Shown here: piece by piece, positions 34,606 to 43,512 of the stretch | How the letters are laid out: every line of letters begins with the position of its first letter | Numbering within the stretch: position 1 is the first letter of the stretch | Source of the DNA: Rhizobiaceae bacterium | GTDB lineage: Bacteria > Pseudomonadota > Alphaproteobacteria > Rhizobiales > Rhizobiaceae | Direction: 5' to 3' | DNA length: 64,000 nt | Assembly: GCA_019635695.1 (NCBI GenBank) | Contig: JAHBYZ010000002.1 | Span: 146,581 to 210,580, forward strand | Notes under the pieces: generated by a model | What the model was told of the DNA's origin: nothing | The model's database searches: none | What the model saw: the letters and a program-made list of their open reading frames with translations, nothing else | Position numbers and translations under genes: made by a program

Positions 34606-37600
34606 CTATTCGGCCGCCTTGGGATAGGCGATCGGCGGCACGTCCGAATTGCTGGCGTCCGGAATAAGCTTGCCCTCGCGCCGGCCGAACAGCCGCGACA
34701 GCCAGCCGCGCTTTACGCCGGCCGGCCGGTTCTCCCGGGTGAACACCATCAGCGCCGACGGCGTCACCACCAGCGTCAGCACGGTGGCGAAGGACAGGCC
34801 GTAGACGATCGCCGACGAAAGCGCGATCCACCACTGGGTGGACGGCGCGTTGATGGTCGTCTCGTGGTGGAACAGCTCCAGCCCGAGCCCGAGCGCGATC
34901 GGCAGCACGCCCATGATCGCCGACAGCGCCGTCAGCACCACCGGGCGAGCGCGCTCGCGGCAGGTCTGCAGGATCGCCTCGCGCTTGTTCATGCCTTCCG
35001 CGCGCAGCCGGTCGTAGGTGTCGATCAGCACGATGTTGTTGTTCACCACCACGCCCGCCAGCGCGATGACGCCGACACCCGACATGACGATGACGAAGGC
35101 CTGGCCGCTGAGCAGGTAGCCGAGGAACACGCCGATCGTCGCCATGATCACGGTGATGAGCACCATGAACACGCTGATGAACTTGTTGAACTGCGCCAGC
35201 AGCACCACGAAGATCAGGAAGATCGCCGCGCCGAAGGCGTTCATCAGGAACGCGCTCGCCGCGTCGGATTCCTCGCTGGAACCGGCAAGCTTCCAGTTCG
35301 TGTTGCCGAGATCCATGGCGCCGACGGCCTGAGCCACCTGCGCCTGCACCTCGGCCACCTGCAGCCCGGCCGACACGTTGGCCTGCACCGAGATGGTGCG
35401 CTCGCCGTCGATGCGGTTCAGCGTACCGACGCGATGCTCGGCCTGCCGTGTGACGAAGTTGGAGATCGGCACCGAGCCCTGCGCGGTCTCGACGCGCAGC
35501 TCGTCGAGCGCGGCGAGCGTGCGCCGGTCCTCCGGCAGACGCAGCCGGATGTCGACCGCATCGTCGGCCCCGGCCGGGCGGTAGTCGGTGAGCTTCAGGC
35601 CGGCCGTGACCAGCTGCACGACGGTGCCGACGGACATCGGGCTGATGCCGTACTGCGCGGCCTTGGTGCGGTCGATCGCCAGTGCCCAGTCGACGCCGGG
35701 CGGCGGCAGGCCGTCGCTGATGTCGATGACGCCGGGCACCTCGGCGATGCGCGCCGCGACCTTGCGGGCCTGATCCTCGAGGCCTTCCGGATTGGCGGCC
35801 GACAGCCGCACCTGGATGGCCTTGCCCTGCGGCGGGCCGGCATCCGGCACGCGCACCTCGACGTCGACGCCGGGAATGCCGACCATAACTGCGCGCAGGT
35901 CGCTGAGGATGTCGTTGGCCGGCTTGCGCTCGCGCCAGTCGACAAACTCGTACTGGATGACGCCGACCACATCCTCGGGAATGTCCTGGCCGCCGCCCGA
36001 CGTCTTGCCGACGCGGGTGTAGATCGACTTCACGCCCGGCCAGCCGAGCAGCTTGTTCTCAGCCGCGCGGGTTGCCGCGTCCATCTCGTCGAGCGACAGG
36101 TTGCCGCGCGCATGCACGTAGAGCAGGCCGTAGTCGGGCTCGACCGCCGGGAAGAACTCGACGCCGCTGCCGTACTGGCCGTAGGCGTAGACCACGCCGC
36201 CGAGCCCCAGCACCGTCATCAGGAGCACCGTCTTCGGCCACGCAACCGCGGCCTTGACGACCGACATGTACCAGCCGTCGCGGTGGCGCTCCTCCTCACT
36301 GTGCACATGCGCCTTGGCGAAGATCGCGCCGAGCGTCGGCGTGAACACCAGCGCGTAGAGCATCGAGGCGGCCAGCGTCACGATCAAGGTGATCGGCAGG
36401 TATTTCATGAAGTCGCCGACGATGCCGGGCCAGAACAGCAGCGGCAGGAAGGCGGCGATGCGCGTCAGCGTCGCAGCGATCACCGGCCCGGCCATGCGCT
36501 TGGCGGCTTCCTCGAAGGCGAGTTCCTTCGACATGCCCTCGGTCATGCGCCGCTCGGCATATTCGGTGACGATGATCGCGTCGTCGACCAGCATGCCGAC
36601 GGCCAGGATGAGGGAGAACAGCACGATCATGTTGATCGTGAAGCCCATCATCGACAGCGCCAGGATGCCCATCAGGAACGACGACGGGATCGCCAGGCCG
36701 ATCAGCAGCGAGGCGCGGCCCGACAGCACGTAGAGGATGATGATGAACACCAGGATGACGGCGATCAGCACGTGATTCTGCAGGTCGCCGAGGAACTGGT
36801 TGATGAAGACCGACTTGTCCTGGCTGTAGGAGATCGTCATGGCTTCCGGCAGCAGCTCCTTCGCCGCGTCGCCGATGGCCTTCACGTGCTCGACCGTGTC
36901 GACCAGGTTGGCGCCGACGCGCTTTTTGATCTCCAGCGCGATCGCCGGCGAGCCGTTGAGGCGGGTGATCGTCTCCGGATCCTTGAAGGTCGAGCGGATG
37001 GTGGCGAGGTCCTGCGCGCGCACGACCGCGTTCGGGCCGGCCACGATCGGCAGGTTCGCCACGTCCTCGACCGTCTCGATCAGCGACGGCACCTTGATGG
37101 CATACTTGCCCTCGGCGCCTTCGATGCTGCCGGCGGCGACGAGGCTGTTTGAAGCGCCGACGCCCTGGATCAGCTGGTCCAGCCTCAGGCCGTAGGACGA
37201 CAGCTTCATCGGGTCTATGACGACTTCGACCAGGTCGTCGCGGCCGCCCTGGATGGCGGCTTCCAGCACGCCCGGCACTTCCTCGAACTTGTCGCGCAGC
37301 TGCTTGGCCGCCTGCATCAGCATGCGCTCCGGCACATGGCCGGACAGCGTCACCACCAGCACCGGGAACTCCGCGATGCTGACTTCGCTGACGGTCGGTT
37401 CGTCGGCTCCCTGTGGCAGGTCGCGCTTGGCGTCGTTGACCTTGTTGCGGGTCTCGGTGAGCGCGTTGGAGATGTCCTGCGACGGATCGAACTCGATCAG
37501 CACGAAGCCGCCGCCCTGATAGGCGGCCGAGCGGATTTCCTTGACGCCCTTCAGACTCTTGACCCGCGTCTCCACGGGCCGCAGCAGCAGGCGCTCCGAA

Positions 37601-37773
37601 TCCTCGGGCGAGATGCCCATGTAGCCGAGGTGGATGTAGACGATCGGAATCGCCACGTCCGGCTCTGCTTCCTTCGGGATCTGCTGATAGGCGACGGCGC
37701 CCATCACGATCAGGAAGATCAGCACGGAGATTGTGAGCCGGGCGTTCCGGATCGCAAGCTTTACGATGTCCAT
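34606..37773 (-). CDS. RND efflux transporter, inner-membrane permease
   Basis: This 1055-residue protein is an AcrB/MexF-like proton-driven pump with the usual two repeats of six membrane helices and large periplasmic loops. The N-terminus has NARLTISVLIFLIVMGAVAYQQIPKEAEPDV; helix 4 carries the proton relay region GMLVDDAIIVTEYAERRM, and the second half has GVVVNNNIVLIDTYDRLR. The ATG at 37773 is clear. The adaptor gene (37807-38943) is upstream in the same operon, 33 bases away. No outer-membrane TolC-like gene is in the window, so an outer channel must be shared. The pattern is closest to multidrug or heavy-metal/solvent RND pumps. Confidence 0.94.
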   Translation of the reverse strand: MDIVKLAIRNARLTISVLIFLIVMGAVAYQQIPKEAEPDVAIPIVYIHLGYMGISPEDSERLLLRPVETRVKSLKGVKEIRSAAYQGGGFVLIEFDPSQDISNALTETRNKVNDAKRDLPQGADEPTVSEVSIAEFPVLVVTLSGHVPERMLMQAAKQLRDKFEEVPGVLEAAIQGGRDDLVEVVIDPMKLSSYGLRLDQLIQGVGASNSLVAAGSIEGAEGKYAIKVPSLIETVEDVANLPIVAGPNAVVRAQDLATIRSTFKDPETITRLNGSPAIALEIKKRVGANLVDTVEHVKAIGDAAKELLPEAMTISYSQDKSVFINQFLGDLQNHVLIAVILVFIIILYVLSGRASLLIGLAIPSSFLMGILALSMMGFTINMIVLFSLILAVGMLVDDAIIVTEYAERRMTEGMSKELAFEEAAKRMAGPVIAATLTRIAAFLPLLFWPGIVGDFMKYLPITLIVTLAASMLYALVFTPTLGAIFAKAHVHSEEERHRDGWYMSVVKAAVAWPKTVLLMTVLGLGGVVYAYGQYGSGVEFFPAVEPDYGLLYVHARGNLSLDEMDAATRAAENKLLGWPGVKSIYTRVGKTSGGGQDIPEDVVGVIQYEFVDWRERKPANDILSDLRAVMVGIPGVDVEVRVPDAGPPQGKAIQVRLSAANPEGLEDQARKVAARIAEVPGVIDISDGLPPPGVDWALAIDRTKAAQYGISPMSVGTVVQLVTAGLKLTDYRPAGADDAVDIRLRLPEDRRTLAALDELRVETAQGSVPISNFVTRQAEHRVGTLNRIDGERTISVQANVSAGLQVAEVQAQVAQAVGAMDLGNTNWKLAGSSEESDAASAFLMNAFGAAIFLIFVVLLAQFNKFISVFMVLITVIMATIGVFLGYLLSGQAFVIVMSGVGVIALAGVVVNNNIVLIDTYDRLRAEGMNKREAILQTCRERARPVVLTALSAIMGVLPIALGLGLELFHHETTINAPSTQWWIALSSAIVYGLSFATVLTLVVTPSALMVFTRENRPAGVKRGWLSRLFGRREGKLIPDASNSDVPPIAYPKAAE

Positions 37774-37806
37774 GACTGGAACCCGTTCTGGTCCGCGGGC
37801 GCGCTC

Positions 37807-38943
37807 TTAGAGCGACGGCCCGGCTTCGCCCATGATGCGGCGCATGGTCTCCTGGTCGGCCTCGACCGGGTTCACCGTGTCACCCTCGGTAATCAGCTCC
37901 TGACCGGCGACGATGACGCGCACGTCGGATGGAATGCCGCCGAGCACCAGCCCGTTCGGCGTGTCGTCGACGATGTCGATCGGGAAGAAGACCACCTTGT
38001 TGTCCTTGTCCACCGCACGAATGCCGAGGTCGCCCTGGCGCGACAGGGTCACCACCGAGCGCGGCAGGATCGTCGCGTCGACCGGTTCGGCCAGCAACGT
38101 GATTTCCGAGGTCATGCCGGCCGGAATCGTGCGCTCGGGATTGGGTAGCGCCACCTCGACGCGGTAGGTTCGCGTTGCGGCAGTCGCATCGCGGCTGACA
38201 TAGCGGATGTCGCCCTCGACGGTCTGGCCGTTGACAAGACGGACCTTGGCCTTGTCGCCGGGCTTGACGTGGGCGAGGTCGCGCTCGCTGACCTCGCCGA
38301 CGGCCAGCATCGGGTCCATGGCGAGGATGGTGGCAACCTGCGCACCCGGCTGCACGGAACTGCCGAGTTCGGTGTTGATCTTGTCGATCATGCCGTCGAA
38401 CGGCGCCTTCAGCGTATAGAGGTCGAGCTGGGCCACCGCCTGTTCGAGCTGCGACTTGGCGGCCAGCAGGCCGGAGCGCACGCTATCCAGTTGCAGCTTG
38501 GGCAGTTGTCCTGCGGCCGCAAGCCTCTCCGCCGCGGCGAGCTCCGCCTCGCGCTGGGCGACCAACGCCTTCGCGGTTTCGACGGCCGCTTCGGCGGCGA
38601 GCGATTCGAGCTTGACGACCAGGTCGCCGGCCTTGACGCGCTGTCCAAGCGAAACCGGCAGTTCCTGAACGATCCCCGAAGTGCGGGTTGCCAGCACCGA
38701 GCGCTTGTCGGCGTCGGTGTGGCCCGAGACGCGGATGGCGCGCGAATGCTGGACGCGCTTCGGCACGATCACGCCGACCGTGCGCACGACCGCTTCCGGC
38801 TCTTTCTTCGCTTCGGCGGCCGGCGGCGTTGCCGCCGAGTCGGCAGCGCTGCCGACAGAGGTGAACTCACCGGTGGCGACCCACGCCGCGGTGCCGATAA
38901 GCACGGCAATGGCCATGAGCCTGTGGAGCTTTATCTTCGCCAT
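37807..38943 (-). CDS. RND efflux periplasmic adaptor (membrane fusion protein)
   Basis: This 378-residue protein has an N-terminal membrane anchor or signal (HRLMAIAVLIGTAAWVATG), a lipoyl-like half-domain (TSGIVQELPVSLGQRVKAGDLVVKLES at about 90-116), a coiled hairpin (EAAVETAKALVAQREAELAAAERLAAAG) and the return lipoyl half with LKAPFDGMIDKINTELGSSVQPGAQV. It bridges the inner-membrane pump and an outer channel. It is the first gene of the operon and diverges from tetR across a 369-base region with a large operator. Confidence 0.93.
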   Translation of the reverse strand: MAKIKLHRLMAIAVLIGTAAWVATGEFTSVGSAADSAATPPAAEAKKEPEAVVRTVGVIVPKRVQHSRAIRVSGHTDADKRSVLATRTSGIVQELPVSLGQRVKAGDLVVKLESLAAEAAVETAKALVAQREAELAAAERLAAAGQLPKLQLDSVRSGLLAAKSQLEQAVAQLDLYTLKAPFDGMIDKINTELGSSVQPGAQVATILAMDPMLAVGEVSERDLAHVKPGDKAKVRLVNGQTVEGDIRYVSRDATAATRTYRVEVALPNPERTIPAGMTSEITLLAEPVDATILPRSVVTLSRQGDLGIRAVDKDNKVVFFPIDIVDDTPNGLVLGGIPSDVRVIVAGQELITEGDTVNPVEADQETMRRIMGEAGPSL

Positions 38944-39312
38944 GTTCTTTTCCGTCCGGAGGCCCCTCGTCCTGCCCTAGCGGCAGGCGAATATCGGCCC
39001 GATATGGGTGGCGCCTTGCCGCCGTTCAATGCCGCGGCCGCCGCCCTGTTTCGTGGCGTCAGCCGATACTCCATTTTTGCACCGCACAAAAGCCGTTCGC
39101 ACGGCGTTGGCTAATGTTTCCTGTCACACCCTGGCAGGATGCTCTTATCCAAGGACGGCCATCCCGCCGGCGATCCTACACTCGCGCGTCGATCGACCCG
39201 CCGCCCGTCGAGCCTCCGGAAAAGCGACGCTGCAAAAGCAAGCGGCCCCGATCAATCGAGGCCTCCTGCATACGTATTGACAAAATCTGTTATTTTGTCA
39301 ATACGCAGCGTC
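38944..39312. other. 369-base divergent control region between adaptor and tetR
   Basis: No credible gene was seen; the frame from 39139 into tetR lacks a ribosome-binding site. The only strong signal is the 33-bp palindrome at 39273-39305. The adaptor's own start signals probably lie in the left half, where no clear promoter was found. Confidence 0.6.
39273..39305. promoter_or_regulatory. 33-bp perfect palindromic TetR operator
   Basis: CGTATTGACAAAAT and ATTTTGTCAATACG are perfect 14-bp inverted arms around CTGTT. Each arm contains a TTGACA box, one on each strand, so the operator overlaps outward-facing -35 elements. It ends 8 bases before the tetR ATG. Confidence 0.85.
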
Positions 39313-39903
39313 ATGTCGGATATCGCTTCGGTCGAGTTGCCCCAGGAGCAGGTGCGCCGCGCCCGCATCCTTGAGGGCGCCACGACCGTCTTCCTTGCCT
39401 ACGGCTTCCAGCGCACGACGATGGAGGACATCGCGCGTGCCGCCGAGATCTCGCGGCCGGCGCTCTATCTCGAATTCCGCAACAAGACCGATATCTATCG
39501 CGCACTGGCCGGCGAGTTTCTCGCGCGATTTCTCGCTGCTGCGGAGACCGAGCTTTCCACCGCCGAGCCCCTGGCAATCCGGCTGGAGCGGGCGGTCAGC
39601 TGCTGCCTTGGCATGGTGCTCGACATTGAGCAGTCGCCACACGGCGCCGACATACTCGACATGAAGGGCAGCCTCGCCGCCGATGTCGTCGCCAACGGCC
39701 GCTCCCGCATGCAGGGTCTGTTCGAGCGGGCCATTGCCCGCGAGGCCGAGAGCCTCGGCCGGCCGGAGGCAAGGCCATCGATGCTGGCCTCGATGATCCT
39801 TGATGCATTCGACGGCATGCGCCTGCGCAACCCGCCGCTCGCCGATCAGCGCGAGGCCGTCGGCGCCTACATCCGCATCGCACTGGCTTCGCTGGATCGC
39901 TAG
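39313..39903 (+). CDS. TetR-family transcriptional regulator
   Basis: This 196-residue repressor has a TetR helix-turn-helix (about residues 15-60, with TVFLAYGFQRTTMEDIARAAEISRPALYLEFRNK) and a diverged ligand domain. It starts at ATG 39313, 8 bases after the palindrome. The layout, divergent from an RND adaptor and across a palindrome, is that of AcrR/TtgR-type control in which pump substrates release the repressor. The short distance suggests a short or leaderless mRNA. Confidence 0.9.
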   Translation: MSDIASVELPQEQVRRARILEGATTVFLAYGFQRTTMEDIARAAEISRPALYLEFRNKTDIYRALAGEFLARFLAAAETELSTAEPLAIRLERAVSCCLGMVLDIEQSPHGADILDMKGSLAADVVANGRSRMQGLFERAIAREAESLGRPEARPSMLASMILDAFDGMRLRNPPLADQREAVGAYIRIALASLDR

Positions 39904-39921
39904 CCGCCCGCCGGGTGCCGC

Positions 39922-40704
39922 TTACTGGGCCGTCCAGCCGCCGTCGACCGACAGCGTCGTGCCAGTCACCTGCGCCGCCTCCGGCGAGGCCAGGAACAGC
40001 GTCGCCGCAGCGATCTCCTCCAGGCTGGCGAACTGCTTCGATGGCTGCTTCTGCAGGATCACGTCGCGGATGGTCGTCTCGCGGTCCAGCCCGGTTTCGG
40101 CCATCCGGTCGATAATCTGCGTCTCGACCAGCGGCGTCAGCACGAAGCCGGGGCAGACCGCGTTGCAGGTCACGCCGCGTCCTGCCAGCTCCAGCGCCAC
40201 CGTCTTGGTCAGCCCGACTAGCCCGTGCTTAGCCGCCACGTAAGCCGACTTGTTGGGCGAGGCACGCAGCCCGTGTGCCGAGGCGATGTTGACGATGCGG
40301 CCGAAGCCCGCCTTGCGCATGTGCGGCACGGCCGCCGCGATAGTGTGGAACGCCGAAGTCAGGTTGATCGCGATGATGGCGTCCCAGCGCTCGACCGGAA
40401 ACTCCTCCACCGGCGCCACGAACTGGATGCCGGCATTGTTGACGAGGATGTCTGCCCTGCCGAAGCGCCGGGCCGCCAGCTCGACCAGGGCGCGGCATTC
40501 TGCCGGCTTGGCCATGTCCGCCCGGATATAGGCCGCCTCGACCCCATAGCGGGCGGCGATCCCCGCCGCCAGCGCATGATCCTTCTCCGTGTCGGAGAAG
40601 GAATTCAGTACCACCGTCGCCCCTTTGGCCGCGAGCGCCTCGGCGATGGCGAGACCGATGCCCGAGGTCGAGCCTGTGACGATGGCGATCTTTCCGGCGA
40701 ACAT
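39922..40704 (-). CDS. bdhA: 3-hydroxybutyrate dehydrogenase
   Basis: This 260-residue SDR interconverts 3-hydroxybutyrate and acetoacetate with NAD. It has VTGSTSGIGLAIAEALAAKG at the N-terminus, NNAGIQFVAPVEEFPVERWD, the catalytic SAHGLRASPNKSAYVAAKHG (Ser, Tyr and Lys) and PGFVLTPLVETQI, the marks of rhizobial BdhA. It serves PHB mobilisation. It stands alone, divergent from aroK with a 173-base gap. Other SDR functions are possible, but the QFVAPVEEFP pattern favours BdhA. Confidence 0.9.
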   Translation of the reverse strand: MFAGKIAIVTGSTSGIGLAIAEALAAKGATVVLNSFSDTEKDHALAAGIAARYGVEAAYIRADMAKPAECRALVELAARRFGRADILVNNAGIQFVAPVEEFPVERWDAIIAINLTSAFHTIAAAVPHMRKAGFGRIVNIASAHGLRASPNKSAYVAAKHGLVGLTKTVALELAGRGVTCNAVCPGFVLTPLVETQIIDRMAETGLDRETTIRDVILQKQPSKQFASLEEIAAATLFLASPEAAQVTGTTLSVDGGWTAQ

Positions 40705-40877
40705 GGCAGTCTCCCTGAACGGCGCGCAGAATGGCTGGCGCCGCTTTCTCTATTGCAGTGCAGCATTGCTGCCAACGGCCGGCGTATTTTCACGATGCGC
40801 GCAAATGCCGGCGCGCTTGACGCATTCGCGCTTTTAATGTCGATAGCCGGCGCTGGAAGGGAGCACCGGGAAGCGCC

Positions 40878-41459
40878 ATGACCGACGAGACGGCCGCCCG
40901 CCATGCCGGCCTCCTTGAGCGCCTTGCCGGCCGGCCGATTGTTTTTGTCGGGCTCATGGGCGCCGGCAAGACGGCGATCGGCCGTCGCGTTGCCTCCGAA
41001 CTGGGCATCCCCTTCACCGACAGCGACCACGAGATCGAGAGCGCCTCGCGCATGACGATCCCGGAACTGTTCGAGCGCTACGGCGAACCGGAGTTCCGGG
41101 CGCTTGAGCAGCGCGTCATCCTGCGTCTGCTGACCGGCGGCACGCGCGTGCTCGCCACCGGCGGAGGCGCCTACATGAACGACGAGACGCGCCGCGCCAT
41201 TGCCGATCACGGCCTCTCGATCTGGCTCAAGGCCGATCTCGACACGCTGATGGGTCGCGTCGGCCGCAAGCCGACCCGGCCGCTGCTCAAGACCGACAAT
41301 CCGCGCGCCACGATGGAGAAGCTCATCGCCGCGCGCTACCCGGTCTACGCCCACGCCGACCTGACCGTGCCGACCCGCGACGACCGTCGCGAGGTGATCG
41401 CCGCTGAGGTCATCGCCGCGATTGGCGCACACCTGGCCGCACGCGAGGACGCAGCATGA
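40878..41459 (+). CDS. aroK: Shikimate kinase
   Basis: This 193-residue kinase phosphorylates shikimate in aromatic amino acid synthesis. The P-loop [11 protein letters not shown] is at residues 25-35, and the shikimate-binding DSDHEIE and [11 protein letters not shown] motifs follow, with RPLL near the lid. It overlaps aroB by 4 bases, the common aroKB unit. The start at 40878 gives an N-terminal extension typical of rhizobial AroK. Confidence 0.95.
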   Translation: MTDETAARHAGLLERLAGRPIVFVGLMGAGKTAIGRRVASELGIPFTDSDHEIESASRMTIPELFERYGEPEFRALEQRVILRLLTGGTRVLATGGGAYMNDETRRAIADHGLSIWLKADLDTLMGRVGRKPTRPLLKTDNPRATMEKLIAARYPVYAHADLTVPTRDDRREVIAAEVIAAIGAHLAAREDAA

Positions 41460-42574
41460 GCACCGCCGCCGCCGAAACCGTCGTAGTCGGTCTGGGAGAC
41501 CGCGCCTACGACATCCTCATCGGCCCCGGCCTGCTTGCCGGCGCGGGCGCGCTTGTCGCCGACCGCTTTCCGGGCGCCAGGGTCGCGATCGTCACCGACA
41601 CCAATGTGGCGCGCCACCACCTGCCTGCCTTGACTGCAAGTCTCGACGCTGCCGGCGTCGGTCACGCGACGGTGACTGTGGAGCCAGGCGAGAAGACCAA
41701 GGGCTTTGCCGGGCTGGAGCAGGCGGTCGACGCCGTTCTGGCCGCCCGCATGGAGCGGGGCGATCTGGTGCTTGCGCTGGGTGGCGGCGTGGTCGGCGAC
41801 CTCGCCGGCTTCGCGGCCGCCGTGGTGCGGCGCGGCATGCGTTTCGTCCAGGTGCCGACCACCCTGCTGGCCCAGGTCGATTCCTCCGTCGGCGGCAAGA
41901 CCGGCATCAATTCACGCCACGGCAAGAACCTCGTCGGCTCCTTCCACCAGCCGCGGCTGGTGCTGATCGACACTAACGTGCTCGACACGCTGCCGGCGCG
42001 TGAGATGCGCGCCGGCTACGCCGAGGTCGCCAAATACGGGTTGATCGACCGACCTGATTTCTTTGGCTGGCTGGAGAAGAGCTGGCGCGACGTGTTTGCC
42101 GGCGGCGCCGCCCGCATCAGGGCGGTTGCCGAGAGCTGTCGCGCCAAGGCCCAAATCGTCGCCCGCGACGAGTTCGAGACCGGCGACCGGGCCTTGCTCA
42201 ACCTTGGCCACACCTTCGGTCACGCGCTGGAGGCGGCCACCGGCTATGACGGCGCGCGTCTCGTCCACGGCGAGGGCGTGGCGATTGGCATGGCGCTGGC
42301 GCACCGCTTCTCGGCCCGCATGAACCTCGCCAGCCATGACGATGCCGCCCGCGTCGAGGCGCATCTGCGCGATGTCGGCCTGCCGTGGCGGCTCTCTGAC
42401 GTACCGGGCGGCCTGCCGGGAGCGGACCGACTGCTTGAGTTCATCGCACAGGACAAGAAGGTGAAGCGCGGCGCGCTGACGTTCATCCTCACGAAAGGCG
42501 TCGGACGCGCCTTCGTCGCCGGCGACGTTCCGGCTTCCGAGGTGGTTCTGTTCCTCAAGGAGCAGCTGCCATGA
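41456..42574 (+). CDS. aroB: 3-dehydroquinate synthase
   Basis: This 372-residue enzyme converts DAHP to 3-dehydroquinate, the second step of the shikimate pathway. It has the NAD and metal-site segments [43 protein letters not shown], and the [11 protein letters not shown] metal-ligand motif followed by [13 protein letters not shown] 41456 overlaps the aroK stop. It is followed directly by the CorC-like gene (ATGA overlap), so the three genes form one operon. Confidence 0.97.
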   Translation: MSTAAAETVVVGLGDRAYDILIGPGLLAGAGALVADRFPGARVAIVTDTNVARHHLPALTASLDAAGVGHATVTVEPGEKTKGFAGLEQAVDAVLAARMERGDLVLALGGGVVGDLAGFAAAVVRRGMRFVQVPTTLLAQVDSSVGGKTGINSRHGKNLVGSFHQPRLVLIDTNVLDTLPAREMRAGYAEVAKYGLIDRPDFFGWLEKSWRDVFAGGAARIRAVAESCRAKAQIVARDEFETGDRALLNLGHTFGHALEAATGYDGARLVHGEGVAIGMALAHRFSARMNLASHDDAARVEAHLRDVGLPWRLSDVPGGLPGADRLLEFIAQDKKVKRGALTFILTKGVGRAFVAGDVPASEVVLFLKEQLP

Positions 42575-43512
42575 CGGCGGTCGCGGGTGCCGGCTGGATC
42601 GCCGCCGCCCTGCTGGCGCTGGCGCTGCTAGCCGCCGTTCTGTTCTCGCGCGAGATCGCCCGCCTGTTCGGCTACGAAGTGGCCCGCATCGCGCCGCGGC
42701 TCTCCGCCCGCGAGGAGCTGCGCGGCGCCGTCGCCGGCCTTAGCCGCGAGGGCGAGTCGGCCCGGCAGGACGTCGACCGGCTCGGCGCCCTGCTCGACCT
42801 CGACGAACTGGAAGTCTCCGACGTGATGGTCCACCGCATGTCGATGCGCATGCTCAACGCCGACGAGCCGCCGGCCGAGATCGTGCGTCAGATCCTGCTC
42901 AGTCCGCACACCCGCATGCCGTTGTGGAGAGGCTCCACCGACAACATCGTCGGGGTGCTGCATGCCAAGGATCTGCTGCGGGCGCTGCTGGAGACGGGCG
43001 GCAACGCCGCGGCGCTCGACATCCTCAAGGTCGCAGCCAAGCCGTGGTTCGTGCCGGACACGACGACGCTGCGCGATCAGCTCAACGCGTTCCTGCGCCG
43101 CAAGACCCATTTCGCCATCGTCGTCGACGAGTATGGCGAGGTCGAAGGCATCGTCACGCTCGAAGACATCATCGAGGAGATCATCGGCGACATCGCCGAC
43201 GAGCACGACATCGACATTCAGGGCGTCAAGCAGGAGGCTGACGGCTCCGTGGTCGTCGACGGCTCGGTGCCGATCCGCGACCTGAACCGGGTGCTCGGCT
43301 GGAACCTGCCCGACGAGGAAGCGACCACAATCGCCGGCCTCGTGATCCACGAGGCGCAGGCGATCCCGGAGGAGAAGCAGGCCTTCACCTTCCACGGCAA
43401 GCGCTTTCTGGTGATGAAGCGCGAAAAGAACCGCATTACCCGCCTGCGCATCAAGGCGCAGGACATCGCGGTCGCGGTACGGCTCAGCGGCGGCGGTCGG
43501 ACGCCCGCCTGA
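42571..43512 (+). CDS. HlyC/CorC-type CBS-domain protein lacking the DUF21 membrane domain
   Basis: This 313-residue protein has two CBS domains (about 80-195, with VSDVMVHRMSM, IVGVLHAKDLLR, HFAIVVDEYGEVEGIVTLEDIIEEIIGDIADEHD) and a CorC_HlyC transporter-associated domain (about 215-300, with VDGSVPIRDLNRVLGW and EEATTIAGLVIHEA). Homologues after aroB in rhizobia have about 430 residues with a DUF21 four-helix domain. Here only one N-terminal membrane segment (WIAAALLALALLAAVLF) precedes the cytoplasmic part, so about 115 residues of DUF21 are missing without a frameshift. It may be an in-frame deletion or a distinct soluble-type form. It overlaps aroB by 4 bases and the convergent GGDEF gene by 29. 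Confidence 0.88.
   Translation: MTAVAGAGWIAAALLALALLAAVLFSREIARLFGYEVARIAPRLSAREELRGAVAGLSREGESARQDVDRLGALLDLDELEVSDVMVHRMSMRMLNADEPPAEIVRQILLSPHTRMPLWRGSTDNIVGVLHAKDLLRALLETGGNAAALDILKVAAKPWFVPDTTTLRDQLNAFLRRKTHFAIVVDEYGEVEGIVTLEDIIEEIIGDIADEHDIDIQGVKQEADGSVVVDGSVPIRDLNRVLGWNLPDEEATTIAGLVIHEAQAIPEEKQAFTFHGKRFLVMKREKNRITRLRIKAQDIAVAVRLSGGGRTPA

Noticed and set aside
34591..37152. 853-codon plus-strand ORF
   Set aside because: It is the antisense shadow of the RND permease; His/Arg/Asp-rich low-complexity translation and no family signal.
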